Counted from the stretch's first letter, positions 1 through 8,931 are shown. The stretch is DNA of 64,000 nt from Oscillospiraceae bacterium (GCA_015065765.1 SVPP01000002.1:72696-136695), one strand, 5' to 3'. The notes: generated from the sequence alone by a model not told the origin. A program made the numbers and translations.

Positions 1-66
1 CTTGAGGATGTAATGTTATTTATCACTCAGTTGAAAGGAGAAAAAAATGATGATAAGACGGAATAA
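1..66 (+). CDS. C-terminal end of an ArsR-family repressor, SdpR-like (partial)
   Basis: An open frame enters at base 1 and ends at TAA 64-66, overlapping the start of the sdpI-like gene by 20 bp. The visible 21 residues, LEDVMLFITQLKG followed by a charged tail, resemble the C-terminal helix and tail of SdpR-type ArsR regulators. SdpR autorepressors are normally encoded directly upstream of, and overlapping, sdpI. The call rests on this arrangement and the short tail only, because the helix-turn-helix lies outside the window. Confidence 0.5.
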   Translation, partial: LEDVMLFITQLKGEKNDDKTE

Positions 67-682
67 AACAAAGTTAATTTTAACATCAGTTGTTATTCTG
101 ATTCCAATAATAATCGGAATGATTCTGTGGAATCAACTGCCCGATACAATTGCTACGCATTGGGGAGTAAACAATCAACCCAACGGTTTCAGTTCAAAGA
201 TATTTGCAGTTTTCGGAATGCCTGCGGTTCTGCTTGGCATCCATTGGCTGTGCATGATAGCAACAACCTTTGATAAAAAATCAAAAAATATGAATCCGAA
301 AGTTCTTTCTCTTGTTTTATGGATTTGTCCCGCACTTTCACTTCTGATGAGTGCCATAGTTTATCTCACAGCACTTGGTAAAGAAATAAAAGTTGGATTC
401 ATAGTAATTCTGTTTATGGGTTTACTCTTTATTATAATCGGAAACTATCTGCCCAAATGCAAACAGAGTTATACAATGGGAATAAAACTTCCGTGGACTC
501 TTAAAGACGAGGAAAACTGGAATAAAACTCATCGTTTTGCAGGACCTTTGTGGGTAATCGGAGGAGTTGTCATAATGGCAACAGCAATTTTTGAATCACC
601 GATTGTTTTTGGGGTTATCGTCGGAGTTATGGTTATTACACCTGTGGTTTATTCATATTTGTATTACAAAAATAATCGATAA
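47..682 (+). CDS. sdpI: SdpI/DUF1648-family membrane protein
   Basis: A 211-residue integral membrane protein with about six hydrophobic segments. The N-terminal part has the DUF1648 pattern (LPDTIATHWG...NQPNGFSSK, residues about 31-51), and the C-terminal half has the SdpI signature MGIKLPWTLKDEENWNKTH (residues about 145-163). In Bacillus, SdpI gives immunity to the SdpC toxin and sequesters the repressor SdpR. Many Clostridia carry SdpRI pairs without a toxin gene. AAAGGAG (34-40) is well spaced from ATG 47; ATG 50 is possible. The preceding ArsR-like frame overlaps it, so the two are probably one operon. No sdpABC-like toxin genes are in view, so immunity is family knowledge rather than a demonstrated role here. 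Confidence 0.8.
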   Translation: MMIRRNKTKLILTSVVILIPIIIGMILWNQLPDTIATHWGVNNQPNGFSSKIFAVFGMPAVLLGIHWLCMIATTFDKKSKNMNPKVLSLVLWICPALSLLMSAIVYLTALGKEIKVGFIVILFMGLLFIIIGNYLPKCKQSYTMGIKLPWTLKDEENWNKTHRFAGPLWVIGGVVIMATAIFESPIVFGVIVGVMVITPVVYSYLYYKNNR

Positions 683-720
683 AATTTCAAACCTAACTTT
701 CTATTCCACAAAATAAAAAT

Positions 721-749
721 GCTCCCCATGAAAATTTTTCACGGGGAGC
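721..749 (-). terminator. Terminator between sdpI and glgP (convergent)
   Basis: Inverted repeat of about 14 bp (GCTCCCCATGAAAA paired with TTTTCACGGGGAGC, one G-T pair). On the minus strand it is followed by an ATTTTTATTTT run, as expected for a rho-independent terminator of glgP. It may also stop sdpI transcripts. Confidence 0.75.
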
Positions 750-786
750 TCTCACTTTGTTAAGAATGACTGACTGAATTTATCAA

Positions 787-3198
787 TTAAAATGCGCTGT
801 GAGTGTTCCAGATGTTTTTAGCATATTCGTTGATAGCTCTGTCTGCTGCAAAAATGCCTGCACCTGCGATATTTTCAAGTGACATTTTGTTCCATTTTTC
901 TCTATCCTGCCATACAACGTCTGAATACTTCTGAGCTTTTGAATAGTCGGCAAAATCTGCAAGAACCATATAGGGGTCGTGGTGGAGAATTGTTGCTCCG
1001 ATTTCGGGGAATTTATTTCCGTTTATGCCACCGAGGATAAAGTCGATAACTGCATGAAGTTCGGCATTGTTCTGATAGTAATTCATGGGAACATAGCCTT
1101 CCCTCTCAAGCTTTCTTACCTGTTCGGTTCTCATGCCGAAGAGGAACATATTTTCATCACCTACAGCCTGATTGATTTCAACGTTTGCGCCATCAAGTGT
1201 ACCCATTGTGATTGCACCGTTAATCATCAGTTTCATGTTACCTGTACCACTTGCCTCCTTGCCGCAAAGCGAAATCTGTTCGCTGATATCTGCTGCGGGC
1301 ATGAGTCTTTCAGCCATTGTAACATTATACTCTTCCATGTAAACAACCTTGAGAAGACCGTTAATTGATGCGTCGTTGTTGATCATATCGGCAAGAGCGT
1401 GAATGAATGTGATAATCTTTTTAGCCATGGCGTAGCCGGGAGCTGCTTTCGCACCGAAGATGTAGGTTCTGGGAACCCAGTTGCCGTTTGGATTTGCTTT
1501 AATTGCAAGGTATCTTGCAAGAATGTTGAAAGCATTAAGATGCTGACGCTTGTATTCGTGCAGACGTTTTACCTGAACGTCAAATACAGAATTGGGATCA
1601 ACAATAATTCCGTTTTTCTGCTTGATAAGCTTTGCAAAATCTGCTTTGTTTGCAGTTTTGATTTTTTCAAGTTCTTCAAGGACAGATGCGTCATCTGAAT
1701 ATTTTCTTAATTTTTCAAGCTCGTTTCCGTCAAGGACATATCCGTCGCCGATAAGATTGTCAAGAAGTGAACAGAGTCTGGGGTTGGACTGACAAAGCCA
1801 ACGTCTGTGAGCAATACCATTTGTTACGTTCTTGAATTTATCGGGAGTAATGCTGTAGAAACTGTTGAAAACAGTGTCTTTAAGAATCTGGCTGTGAAGT
1901 GATGATACACCGTTTACACTGTGGCTTGCTGCAACGCAGAGGTTTGCCATGCGTACAACAGCTTCGTCGCCTGAAACAACTGCCATTTCTTCAACCTTTT
2001 CTGCACTGCCTGTTGAATTCCACACGAATGAACGGAAACGGTTGTCAATTTCCTTGACAATCTGATAAATTCTGGGAAGAAGCATTCTGAAAAGACCTAC
2101 GGGCCAGCATTCGAGAGCTTCCTTCATAACTGTGTGGTTTGTATAAGCAACAGTTTTTGTAACGATGTTCCACGCATCATCCCAACCATAACCGCATTCA
2201 TCAAGGAGAATACGCATGATTTCGGGAATTGCAAGTGTGGGGTGTGTGTCGTTGATATGAACTGCAACCTTTTCGGGAAGATTATCAAGTGTGCCGTATT
2301 TTCTCAGATGACGGCTGATAAGATCCTGGACTGATGCAGATACGAAGAAATACTGCTGTTTAAGACGAAGGCTTTTTCCTTCGGGATGATTATCCTCGGG
2401 ATAAAGAACCTTGCTGATAACTTCGGCCATAGCGTTTTCTTCAACCGCTCTGAGATAGTTACCGTTATTGAATTCCTGCATGTTGATACCGGGTGCCTTT
2501 GCAGACCAGAGACGAAGCACGCTGACACCTTTGCCGTCTTTACCTGCAACATACATATCATGGGGAACAGCAGTGATTCTTGTGGGATTTACGATTTCAA
2601 CATGGTGGTATTTGTCGTCCCATGTGTCGACTACGTCACCGCCGAAAGTGATTTCAACAGACTGGTTATCTTTTTTTGCAAGCCAGATCTCACCGCCGGG
2701 AAGCCAGTTATCAGGAATTTCGTGCTGACAGCCGTCAACAATAAGCTGTCTGAAGATACCGAATTCATAAAGAATTGAATATCCCATTGCAGGATAACCC
2801 TGTGTTGCAAGACCATCGAGGTAACATGCTGCAAGTCTGCCAAGACCTCCGTTGCCGAGACCTGCATCAGGCTCACAATCGTAAAGTTTATCTATAACGA
2901 TACCGAAATCCTTCAGTGCGGATGTAAATGTTTTTGTAAGATTAAGATTATAAAGGGAATTTTTGAGTGAACGTCCCATGAGGAATTCCATAGAAAGGTA
3001 ATAGATTCGCTTGGAGTTTGCTTTATCAGCAACTTCTTCAAATTCCTTTCTTCCGTCACGCATCATCTCTCTGATTATCATTGCCACAGCTTTATAAAAC
3101 TGTTCATATGTGGCATCCTCGGGAGTTACGCCGAAATAGTGAGAAAGATTTGTGGTGATAAGCTCCTGTGCTTGCTTCTTTGTAAGCGTGTATTTCAT
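787..3198 (-). CDS. glgP: Glycogen/starch (maltodextrin) phosphorylase
   Basis: 803 residues, the normal length for GT35 alpha-glucan phosphorylases. The enzyme releases glucose 1-phosphate from the non-reducing ends of alpha-1,4-glucans in the cytoplasm, using pyridoxal phosphate. The active-site signature EASGTGNMKLMINGAIT contains the PLP lysine at about residue 656. The conserved EPDAGLGNGGLGRLAACYLD and VKRLHEYKRQ blocks are also present. GGAGGA is well placed before ATG 3198. It stands alone: the divergent zapA operon lies upstream and sdpI converges from the other side. No other glg genes are in the window. Confidence in the family is very high; the preferred substrate (glycogen or maltodextrin) cannot be read from the sequence. 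Confidence 0.97.
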   Translation of the reverse strand: MKYTLTKKQAQELITTNLSHYFGVTPEDATYEQFYKAVAMIIREMMRDGRKEFEEVADKANSKRIYYLSMEFLMGRSLKNSLYNLNLTKTFTSALKDFGIVIDKLYDCEPDAGLGNGGLGRLAACYLDGLATQGYPAMGYSILYEFGIFRQLIVDGCQHEIPDNWLPGGEIWLAKKDNQSVEITFGGDVVDTWDDKYHHVEIVNPTRITAVPHDMYVAGKDGKGVSVLRLWSAKAPGINMQEFNNGNYLRAVEENAMAEVISKVLYPEDNHPEGKSLRLKQQYFFVSASVQDLISRHLRKYGTLDNLPEKVAVHINDTHPTLAIPEIMRILLDECGYGWDDAWNIVTKTVAYTNHTVMKEALECWPVGLFRMLLPRIYQIVKEIDNRFRSFVWNSTGSAEKVEEMAVVSGDEAVVRMANLCVAASHSVNGVSSLHSQILKDTVFNSFYSITPDKFKNVTNGIAHRRWLCQSNPRLCSLLDNLIGDGYVLDGNELEKLRKYSDDASVLEELEKIKTANKADFAKLIKQKNGIIVDPNSVFDVQVKRLHEYKRQHLNAFNILARYLAIKANPNGNWVPRTYIFGAKAAPGYAMAKKIITFIHALADMINNDASINGLLKVVYMEEYNVTMAERLMPAADISEQISLCGKEASGTGNMKLMINGAITMGTLDGANVEINQAVGDENMFLFGMRTEQVRKLEREGYVPMNYYQNNAELHAVIDFILGGINGNKFPEIGATILHHDPYMVLADFADYSKAQKYSDVVWQDREKWNKMSLENIAGAGIFAADRAINEYAKNIWNTHSAF

Positions 3199-3359
3199 AC
3201 TATTCCTCCAAAAATTTATTTGAAAAGTGGCTTTTTTGAGCTTCTTATTGTATATTTTACACTAAAAAAGCGGAAAATTCAATAGTAATGACAATATTAA
3301 TATAATAATATTGAAAAAATTAAAAAATGCAGAGAATTTTTAAAAATATATTTTACCTC

Positions 3360-3388
3360 TTTATTCTGCGCAAAATATATAGTATAAT
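3360..3388 (+). promoter_or_regulatory. Probable promoter of the zapA operon
   Basis: TATAAT at 3383-3388 with a weak TTTATT at 3360-3365 and a 17-bp spacer, about 32 bp upstream of the first start codon. The -10 is convincing and the -35 is poor. Confidence 0.5.
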
Positions 3389-3420
3389 ACTATGGAAAGA
3401 AAATTTTAAAAGGGAAAGAG

Positions 3421-3786
3421 TTGAAAGATATGAAAAGAAACAGGGTTGTTCTGCATATCTGTGACCAGGATTTTCCTATTGCCACAGATAACACAATTGC
3501 TTATGTCAAAGAACTCGGCGAAGGTATTGACACTAAAATGCGTGAAATACTCGGTGCAAGCAAGCGAGTAACTTTTGCGCAGGCGGCTGTGCTGGCTGCA
3601 CTTGAGTATGCAGATAATGCTCAGAAAGCTGAAAAAAGCATTGAACTTCTCCGTTCACAGATTTCAGACTATCTTGCAGATGCAGAAGATTCAAAATTAA
3701 ATTTTGAACTTGTGAGAAAAGAGAACGAAAAGCTTAAGGCAGAAATAGAAAAACTCAAAGCAAAAGCGGGCAAAAAAGATGAGTGA
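3421..3786 (+). CDS. zapA: Cell division protein ZapA
   Basis: 121 residues with the compact ZapA fold: an N-terminal beta segment (MKRNRVVLHICDQDFPIATD), then a long, charged C-terminal coiled coil (about residues 70-115). ZapA binds FtsZ and stabilises the Z ring. TTG 3421 has an AGGGA five bases upstream; ATG 3430 gives a more typical ZapA N-terminus but worse spacing, so the start is uncertain by three codons. The 3' end overlaps the next gene by 8 bp, showing translational coupling with the U32 family protein. Clostridial zapA genes often sit beside a U32 peptidase gene, which supports the call. Confidence 0.87.
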   Translation: MKDMKRNRVVLHICDQDFPIATDNTIAYVKELGEGIDTKMREILGASKRVTFAQAAVLAALEYADNAQKAEKSIELLRSQISDYLADAEDSKLNFELVRKENEKLKAEIEKLKAKAGKKDE

Positions 3787-5839
3787 GATTTTAGCTCCCG
3801 CGGGTTCTTTTGAATCGCTGAAAGCTGCAGTTCTGTGTGGCGCTGATGCGGTGTACCTTGGTGCAGAAAATTTTAATGCAAGAGGAAATGCACAGAATTT
3901 CGGAAGAGAAGAACTGAAAAAAGCGGTAAGGTTTTGTCATGAAAGAAGCGTTAAAGTGTATCTTACACTCAACACTCTTATTTCTGATGATGAAATGGCT
4001 CAGGCAGAAGAGCTGATTTCTTTCTGTGGAGAAATCGGTATAGATGCATTTATAATTCAGGACTTATCTCTTGTTCAGAGAATAAAAAAATTGGCACCTG
4101 CAGCACATCTTCATGCATCAACTCAGATGACCGTCCAGACGGTTGAAGGGATAAAATTTCTCGAAAGTCTCGGATTTTCGAGAGTGGTTGTTCCACGTGA
4201 GCTGACAAAACATGAAATAAAAATTTTAAGCGAAAACACAACGGCAGAGCTGGAAGTTTTTGTACATGGCGCACTTTGTATGTCTGTGTCAGGTCAGTGT
4301 TACATGAGTGCTGTGCTCGGCTCAAGAAGCGGAAACAGAGGTCTTTGCGCTCAGCCTTGCAGACTTCCGTTCAGTGCAGATAAAAGCGGAAGCTGTGATT
4401 TGAGTCTTAAGGATAATTCTCTTGTGCATTACCTCGGAGAGCTTGAGAAAATAGGCGTTGCCTCTTTCAAAATTGAAGGCAGAATGAAAAGGCCCGAATA
4501 TGTTGCGGCAGCAGTTACTTCATGCAGGAATTCTCTTTTACATAAAAAGGATGAAAACATTGAAAAAGCGTTGAGGGCTGTTTTCTCCCGTTCAGGTTTT
4601 ACAGACGGTTATTATACCGACAGAAGAGGCAAAGAAATGTTCGGTACAAGAGGCAAGGACGATGTGACGGCGGCCAAGGATGTGCTCGATTCTCTTGCCA
4701 AACTCTATGAAAAGGAAATGCCAAGGTTCGGAGTTTCTTTCTCTTTCAGAATGAGAGAAAATGAGCCGCTGATTCTTTACGCAGAATGCAAAGGAATAAA
4801 AACAGAGGCTGTATCGGAATGTGTAGCAGAAAAAGCGATAAAAAGAGAAATTACTGAGGATGATATAAAAGAGCAACTTTCAAAATTAGGCGGAACTCAG
4901 TTTTATGCAGAAAAAGTCGAAGCTGATATTGAGAATGGTTTGTCAGTTCCCCTGTCGGCAATCAATAAATTAAGACGCGATATAATAGAAAAAATTTCTG
5001 CAGATATTCTCAGAAAAAATACTCCTGAAATATTCAGAGAAGAAGAAAAATCAGAAGTATTTTTGAATAAAAAAGCAAGAAGTGTTACAGATAAAACTTA
5101 TTTGTTTTTCAGAAAAGCAGAACAGATTCCGGAAAAACTTTCTGAAAAATTTGTAATCGTCCTTCCGCTTAAAACAGAGGAAAAAGTTTTTGAAAAACTT
5201 TTAAGAGAGGGCAAAAAAGTTTGTGCTGAAATGCCAAGAGGAATTTTCGCCCACTCTGAGAAAATCAGAGAGAAATGCAAGGAGCTTTTCTCCATAGGTG
5301 TTGATAGATTTTTCTGTCCTACACTCGATAGTGCAGTGATAGCAAAAGAAATCGGAGGTAAGGTTACTGCATCTTTCGGCTCGAATATTTTTAACAGTTA
5401 TTCTCTTGATGTGTGGAAAAATTATTTTGCAGACGAAGCTGTTCTGTCTGCGGAGATGACAGTTTCACAGATAAATAAAATCAAAGGTAATATCAAAACG
5501 GGAATCATCTGTTACGGTCATCTGCCTTTAATGCTGACGCGCAACTGCCCTGTCAGAAATTCCCGCTCGTGTGATAAATGTGGCGGTAACGGAAAATTGA
5601 CTGACAGAAAGGGCATGGAGTTTCCCGTTGATTGTTCTTCAGGAACAAGCGAAATTCTAAACAGTGTTCCTCTCTGTGTTTTCGATGAAATCAGCGATTT
5701 TGAAAACATAGATTTCTGTGTTCTGAAGTTTACTGTGGAAATAAAAGAGGAATGTGAAAAAATAATTGATTTGTATTTGTCAAGGAAAAAATATGACGGA
5801 AAATTTACCCGAGGTCTTTATCACAGAGGTGTGATATAA
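3779..5839 (+). CDS. U32 peptidase-family protein (RlhA/YhbU-type, with DUF3656)
   Basis: 686 residues. The N-terminal TIM-barrel half opens with SEILAPAGSFESLKAAV and carries the U32 signature LEVFVHGALCMSVSGQCYMS (about residues 159-178). A cysteine cluster follows (GLCAQPC), with further cysteines near the C terminus (CPVRNSRSCDKCGG). The long second half matches the DUF3656 'collagenase insert' arrangement. Although named peptidases, characterised members of this family (RlhA, TrhP, UbiU/V) take part in RNA or quinone hydroxylation and can carry an iron-sulfur cluster. The cysteines here suit that role better than collagenolysis. It is coupled to zapA by an 8-bp overlap. Substrate unknown. 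Confidence 0.85.
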   Translation: MSEILAPAGSFESLKAAVLCGADAVYLGAENFNARGNAQNFGREELKKAVRFCHERSVKVYLTLNTLISDDEMAQAEELISFCGEIGIDAFIIQDLSLVQRIKKLAPAAHLHASTQMTVQTVEGIKFLESLGFSRVVVPRELTKHEIKILSENTTAELEVFVHGALCMSVSGQCYMSAVLGSRSGNRGLCAQPCRLPFSADKSGSCDLSLKDNSLVHYLGELEKIGVASFKIEGRMKRPEYVAAAVTSCRNSLLHKKDENIEKALRAVFSRSGFTDGYYTDRRGKEMFGTRGKDDVTAAKDVLDSLAKLYEKEMPRFGVSFSFRMRENEPLILYAECKGIKTEAVSECVAEKAIKREITEDDIKEQLSKLGGTQFYAEKVEADIENGLSVPLSAINKLRRDIIEKISADILRKNTPEIFREEEKSEVFLNKKARSVTDKTYLFFRKAEQIPEKLSEKFVIVLPLKTEEKVFEKLLREGKKVCAEMPRGIFAHSEKIREKCKELFSIGVDRFFCPTLDSAVIAKEIGGKVTASFGSNIFNSYSLDVWKNYFADEAVLSAEMTVSQINKIKGNIKTGIICYGHLPLMLTRNCPVRNSRSCDKCGGNGKLTDRKGMEFPVDCSSGTSEILNSVPLCVFDEISDFENIDFCVLKFTVEIKEECEKIIDLYLSRKKYDGKFTRGLYHRGVI

Positions 5840-5855
5840 AAGGAAAAATTTTTCG

Positions 5856-5884
5856 TTGTAAAAAGTTTTCATCTTTGATATAAT
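5856..5884 (+). promoter_or_regulatory. Promoter of the PASTA/cohesin-like gene
   Basis: TTGTAA (5856-5861), 17-bp spacer, TATAAT (5879-5884), followed by a GAAAGGAG ribosome site and ATG 5912. A good vegetative-type promoter, making this gene independent of the U32 gene. Confidence 0.75.
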
Positions 5885-5911
5885 CTGAATATAAAACGAA
5901 AGGAGAATACC

Positions 5912-7600
5912 ATGAAAAAGTCTTATAAAAAATGGTTGGCACCTGTAATCGTGGCGGCAGTTGCGATTGTGGCAGTTATCGTGCTTTTTGCAACAGGCGT
6001 TCTCGGCGGTAACACGATAAAGGTACCGGATGTGCTTAATATGAATGCAGACGAAGCTCAGAAAATTCTTGAAGAAGCCGGGCTTTCACTCTGTATAAGC
6101 GAAAGAGTAATTGACGATACTGTCGATGAAAATACTGTACTTAAACAATCTCCCAAAAGTGGAGAAAAAATCGAAAAAGGCGGAATAGTAAACATTACTG
6201 TCAGTGAAAAATCAGTAGAAGTTTCTATTCCCGATGTGGAAAACTTTGATAAAGAGTTGGCAATTGATGCTTTGCAGAATGCAGGCTTCAATGTGGAAAT
6301 AATTGAAGAAGAGTCTGACGAGTTTGCAGACGGAACGGTAATTTCTCAGAGCCATTCCGGTAAAGGTCAGACAGGAACAACAATCACAATTACGGTAAGC
6401 AAAAACGATAAAGTGTCGTCGGAAAAACTTATAAAAGTTCCTTCAGTTGTGGGCAAAACACCTGAGGAAGCGAGAAAGATTTTTGACGGTAAGCTTTATC
6501 TGAAAATTACTGAAGAAAAATTCAGCTCAACTGTTAAAAAAGGTGCAATAATTTCTCAGTCACCTGAGGCAGAAAAAGAGACAAAGGAATATTCAACAAT
6601 TGAGGTTGTTGTAAGTCGGGGCAAGGCAAGTGAGACAGAAATTATAATGCCTGATGTTGTTTTTGCTTCAAGAGCAGAAGCAAAAAATACTCTTGAAAAA
6701 TTGGGACTCAGCGTTACTGTGAAAGAAAAGTATAGCGATAAGGTTTCAGCCGGAATTGTAATTTCTCAGAGCATTCCTAAGGGCAAAAAAATTACTGCTG
6801 ATACAATGGTTACGATTGTTGTCAGTGCAGGAAAGCAACCTGAAATTACAACAATCAAACCGGGCGATCTGCCTACACAGGTTACTACTTCATCAAAACA
6901 TGAAACCACAACCAAAAAAGATGATTCACAGAATGTGACGCAGAAGCCTACGAATAAGCCCACAACTCCTGCAACAAAACCAACAGAACCAGCAGGTGAA
7001 AGCAAGTACGTTGCAGATTTTGCAATTACAACTGATAAATCACAGGCAAAAGCAGGAGATACAATTACAGTAAGCGTAAAGCTTAAAACAAACTATAATA
7101 TAGTGGCAATTTCACTGCCCGTAATTTATGATGCATATGCTTTTGAACTTGTAGGAACAAGCGAAAACAACCTGTCATCTTATCTTAATTTTACAGGAAC
7201 GCTTAAGGATAACGGATATACCACAAACGGTAACTGGAAATCTCCAGACAGCATGTACACAAAGAATTCAAATAAGGATCACTGGACAAGTTCACTTACA
7301 AAGGCGAGATATAAAATTGCTTTTGCAACATGGGTTGCAGCACCCTCACAGGGTACAGTTATCACAAAGCTTGATAAAGAAGAAACAATTGTAATATTCA
7401 AGCTTAAGGTGAAAGAAAACGTAAGTGATACAAGCGGAAGAATTTTCCTGAGTCAGGATTTCATCAAAACTGCAAAAGATCCTCAGGGAATATTGTCTGT
7501 AGGCAGAACAACATCTGACAAAATCACAACAGATTCCATTGTTTCTACAGGACAGACAATTGACCTGAGAGATGCAACAGTTTTGGTAACAATAAAATAA
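5912..7600 (+). CDS. Membrane-anchored protein with four PASTA domains and a cohesin-like C-terminal domain
   Basis: 562 residues. A short cytoplasmic basic start (MKKSYKKW) leads into one membrane helix (about 9-30). Four PASTA repeats follow (about 36-98, 104-163, 172-236 and 244-306), each ending in a beta strand such as NITVSE or IEVVVSRG. Next comes a Thr/Pro/Lys-rich linker (about 307-365), then a beta-rich module (366-562) opening with VADFAITTDKSQAKAGDTIT and IVAISLPVIYDAYAFELVG, the pattern of cohesin or cohesin-like modules. PASTA domains usually bind muropeptides outside PknB-type kinases or penicillin-binding proteins, and neither a kinase nor a transpeptidase domain is present here. 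An extracellular wall-sensing or scaffolding role is inferred. The next gene is a lipoprotein 15 bp downstream, probably co-transcribed. Confidence 0.8.
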   Translation: MKKSYKKWLAPVIVAAVAIVAVIVLFATGVLGGNTIKVPDVLNMNADEAQKILEEAGLSLCISERVIDDTVDENTVLKQSPKSGEKIEKGGIVNITVSEKSVEVSIPDVENFDKELAIDALQNAGFNVEIIEEESDEFADGTVISQSHSGKGQTGTTITITVSKNDKVSSEKLIKVPSVVGKTPEEARKIFDGKLYLKITEEKFSSTVKKGAIISQSPEAEKETKEYSTIEVVVSRGKASETEIIMPDVVFASRAEAKNTLEKLGLSVTVKEKYSDKVSAGIVISQSIPKGKKITADTMVTIVVSAGKQPEITTIKPGDLPTQVTTSSKHETTTKKDDSQNVTQKPTNKPTTPATKPTEPAGESKYVADFAITTDKSQAKAGDTITVSVKLKTNYNIVAISLPVIYDAYAFELVGTSENNLSSYLNFTGTLKDNGYTTNGNWKSPDSMYTKNSNKDHWTSSLTKARYKIAFATWVAAPSQGTVITKLDKEETIVIFKLKVKENVSDTSGRIFLSQDFIKTAKDPQGILSVGRTTSDKITTDSIVSTGQTIDLRDATVLVTIK

Positions 7601-7615
7601 AGTGAGGTTTGAAAA

Positions 7616-8512
7616 ATGAAAAAACTTTTAGCACTTCTTATGGCAGGCATTATGCTCTTCTCATTTGCAGCTTGCGGCGGAAACAGTGAAGAGGAAACAA
7701 CAACAAATCCTGAAGTTACAACTGAAGCTCCTGCAAACGCTGAGGACGTAACAGAGGAAGCAATCGAAGGCGAAAAGGAAACAGAAGTTGTCACCGAGGT
7801 TGTTACAGACGACGAGGGTAACACAGAAATCGTGACTGAAGTTGTAACAAAGGAAGAAAAGACAACAGACAAGAAAGAAGACAAAAAGCCCGAGAAAACA
7901 ACAAAGAAAGATACTGCTACTGACCCTGCAAAATGGTCAAAAGCTGAAATTATCAGCTATGCATCCAAAGCTCTTGATAAGGTAAAATCAGAAAAAGCGG
8001 GCTACACAAAACATGCTTTCATGGAAGTCAAGGGCGATGTTGAAGGTCTTCCCAAGTGGCTTGTTTCAATCTTCCAGAATGATGAAACAACAAAAATGGC
8101 TAAGGGCGACGTGAATAAAGATGATTTCCCGGCAGCAGGTTTTGATTGGTCATGCAAGCTCCGTCCCCAGGATGTTCAGAGTGCCACAATTAAGGTGAGC
8201 GGCACAACATATGAAATCATGATCAAGCTTGGCACAGAAAAGAATCCTGCAAAGGGTACTGCAAGCGCATACGGCAGAGCAGTTTCTGTTATTGATGCGG
8301 CAGGTGCAGCAGGCATGGTCCCCGGACTTAATTCAGTTGACATGACATACCATGATGGTTACATTCATGCAAAAATTGATTCAACAACAGGAAACATTAC
8401 TTATGCACAGATTTCTGCAGCAGCAGATGCAAAAGCAAATGTCGCACTTCTTGGTGATGTTCAGGCAAAAGACATTACAAGCACAGAAACATATACAAAC
8501 TTTATTTGGTAA
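7616..8512 (+). CDS. Secreted lipoprotein of unknown function (paralogue of the 61967 gene)
   Basis: 298 residues. A typical lipoprotein signal peptide ends in the lipobox FAAC, with the lipidated cysteine at residue 20. A Thr/Glu/Lys-rich low-complexity linker follows (about 21-102), then a C-terminal domain of about 190 residues that I cannot assign. The first 23 residues and the start of the linker are nearly identical to the lipoprotein at 61967-62926. The C-terminal domains share only a loose plan: both include a WSKAEI or SSTAEI-like helix start and an ending TNFIW or TYTINW. It lies 15 bp after the PASTA/cohesin-like gene and is followed by a terminator, so the two probably form an operon. 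Function unknown; cell-surface location is secure. Confidence 0.75.
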   Translation: MKKLLALLMAGIMLFSFAACGGNSEEETTTNPEVTTEAPANAEDVTEEAIEGEKETEVVTEVVTDDEGNTEIVTEVVTKEEKTTDKKEDKKPEKTTKKDTATDPAKWSKAEIISYASKALDKVKSEKAGYTKHAFMEVKGDVEGLPKWLVSIFQNDETTKMAKGDVNKDDFPAAGFDWSCKLRPQDVQSATIKVSGTTYEIMIKLGTEKNPAKGTASAYGRAVSVIDAAGAAGMVPGLNSVDMTYHDGYIHAKIDSTTGNITYAQISAAADAKANVALLGDVQAKDITSTETYTNFIW

Positions 8513-8527
8513 ATCCTGAAAACAGAA

Positions 8528-8553
8528 ATCCCACACTCAAGCGAGTGTGGGAT
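8528..8553. terminator. Terminator after the lipoprotein gene
   Basis: Perfect 11-bp inverted repeat ATCCCACACTC / GAGTGTGGGAT with an AAGC loop, followed on the plus strand by AATTTTTTATT. It lies between convergent genes, so it may serve the AbrB-type gene as well. Confidence 0.85.
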
Positions 8554-8559
8554 AATTTT

Positions 8560-8829
8560 TTATTCTTCTTCAATTTGTTTTTTCTTATTCAGCTTTTCAA
8601 GACAGGAAGAACACACGTGTTTTTCTTTGAGGTTTATGAGATTTTCTGTTTCTCCGCAGAAAAAGCAGGCAGGTGATGCGATTTTCATAACAACGCTGCT
8701 GCCGTCAATTGCGAGACGAAGAGGCGTTCCTACTACAATTCCCATTCTGTCTCTTATTTCCTTGGGCAAAACCAGTCTGCCCTGAGGATCTATCTGTCTT
8801 ATGTAAAAATATTCTTTATTGGTTTTCAT
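8560..8829 (-). CDS. AbrB/SpoVT-type transition-state regulator with a C-terminal zinc-binding motif
   Basis: 89 residues. Residues about 5-50 form a SpoVT-AbrB swapped-hairpin DNA-binding domain (YIRQIDPQGRLVLPKEIRD...GTPLRLAIDG). The tail carries two CxxC pairs, C55/C58 (CFFC) and C73/C76 (CSSC), spaced as in a zinc ribbon, then a basic end. AbrB-type proteins control stationary-phase and sporulation genes. The cysteine tail marks a common clostridial subgroup. It is divergent from spmAB, which is consistent with a developmental role, though no direct link can be shown. An AGGAGGT-like site precedes ATG 8829. Confidence 0.87.
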   Translation of the reverse strand: MKTNKEYFYIRQIDPQGRLVLPKEIRDRMGIVVGTPLRLAIDGSSVVMKIASPACFFCGETENLINLKEKHVCSSCLEKLNKKKQIEEE

Positions 8830-8931
8830 GAAGATACCTCCTGTATAAGGTGTTACATGGCGATAATACCATAAAATGGCAAAAATGTCAACATGTTGCT
8901 AAAAACTATTTATTTCTGACAAATTTTTGCT

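Noticed and set aside
979-1368. Open frame of 129 codons on the plus strand inside glgP
   Set aside because: Entirely antisense to glycogen phosphorylase, Cys/His-rich composition typical of reverse-strand reading, and no ribosome site.
2386-2778. Open frame of 130 codons on the plus strand inside glgP
   Set aside because: Antisense shadow of a strongly conserved gene.
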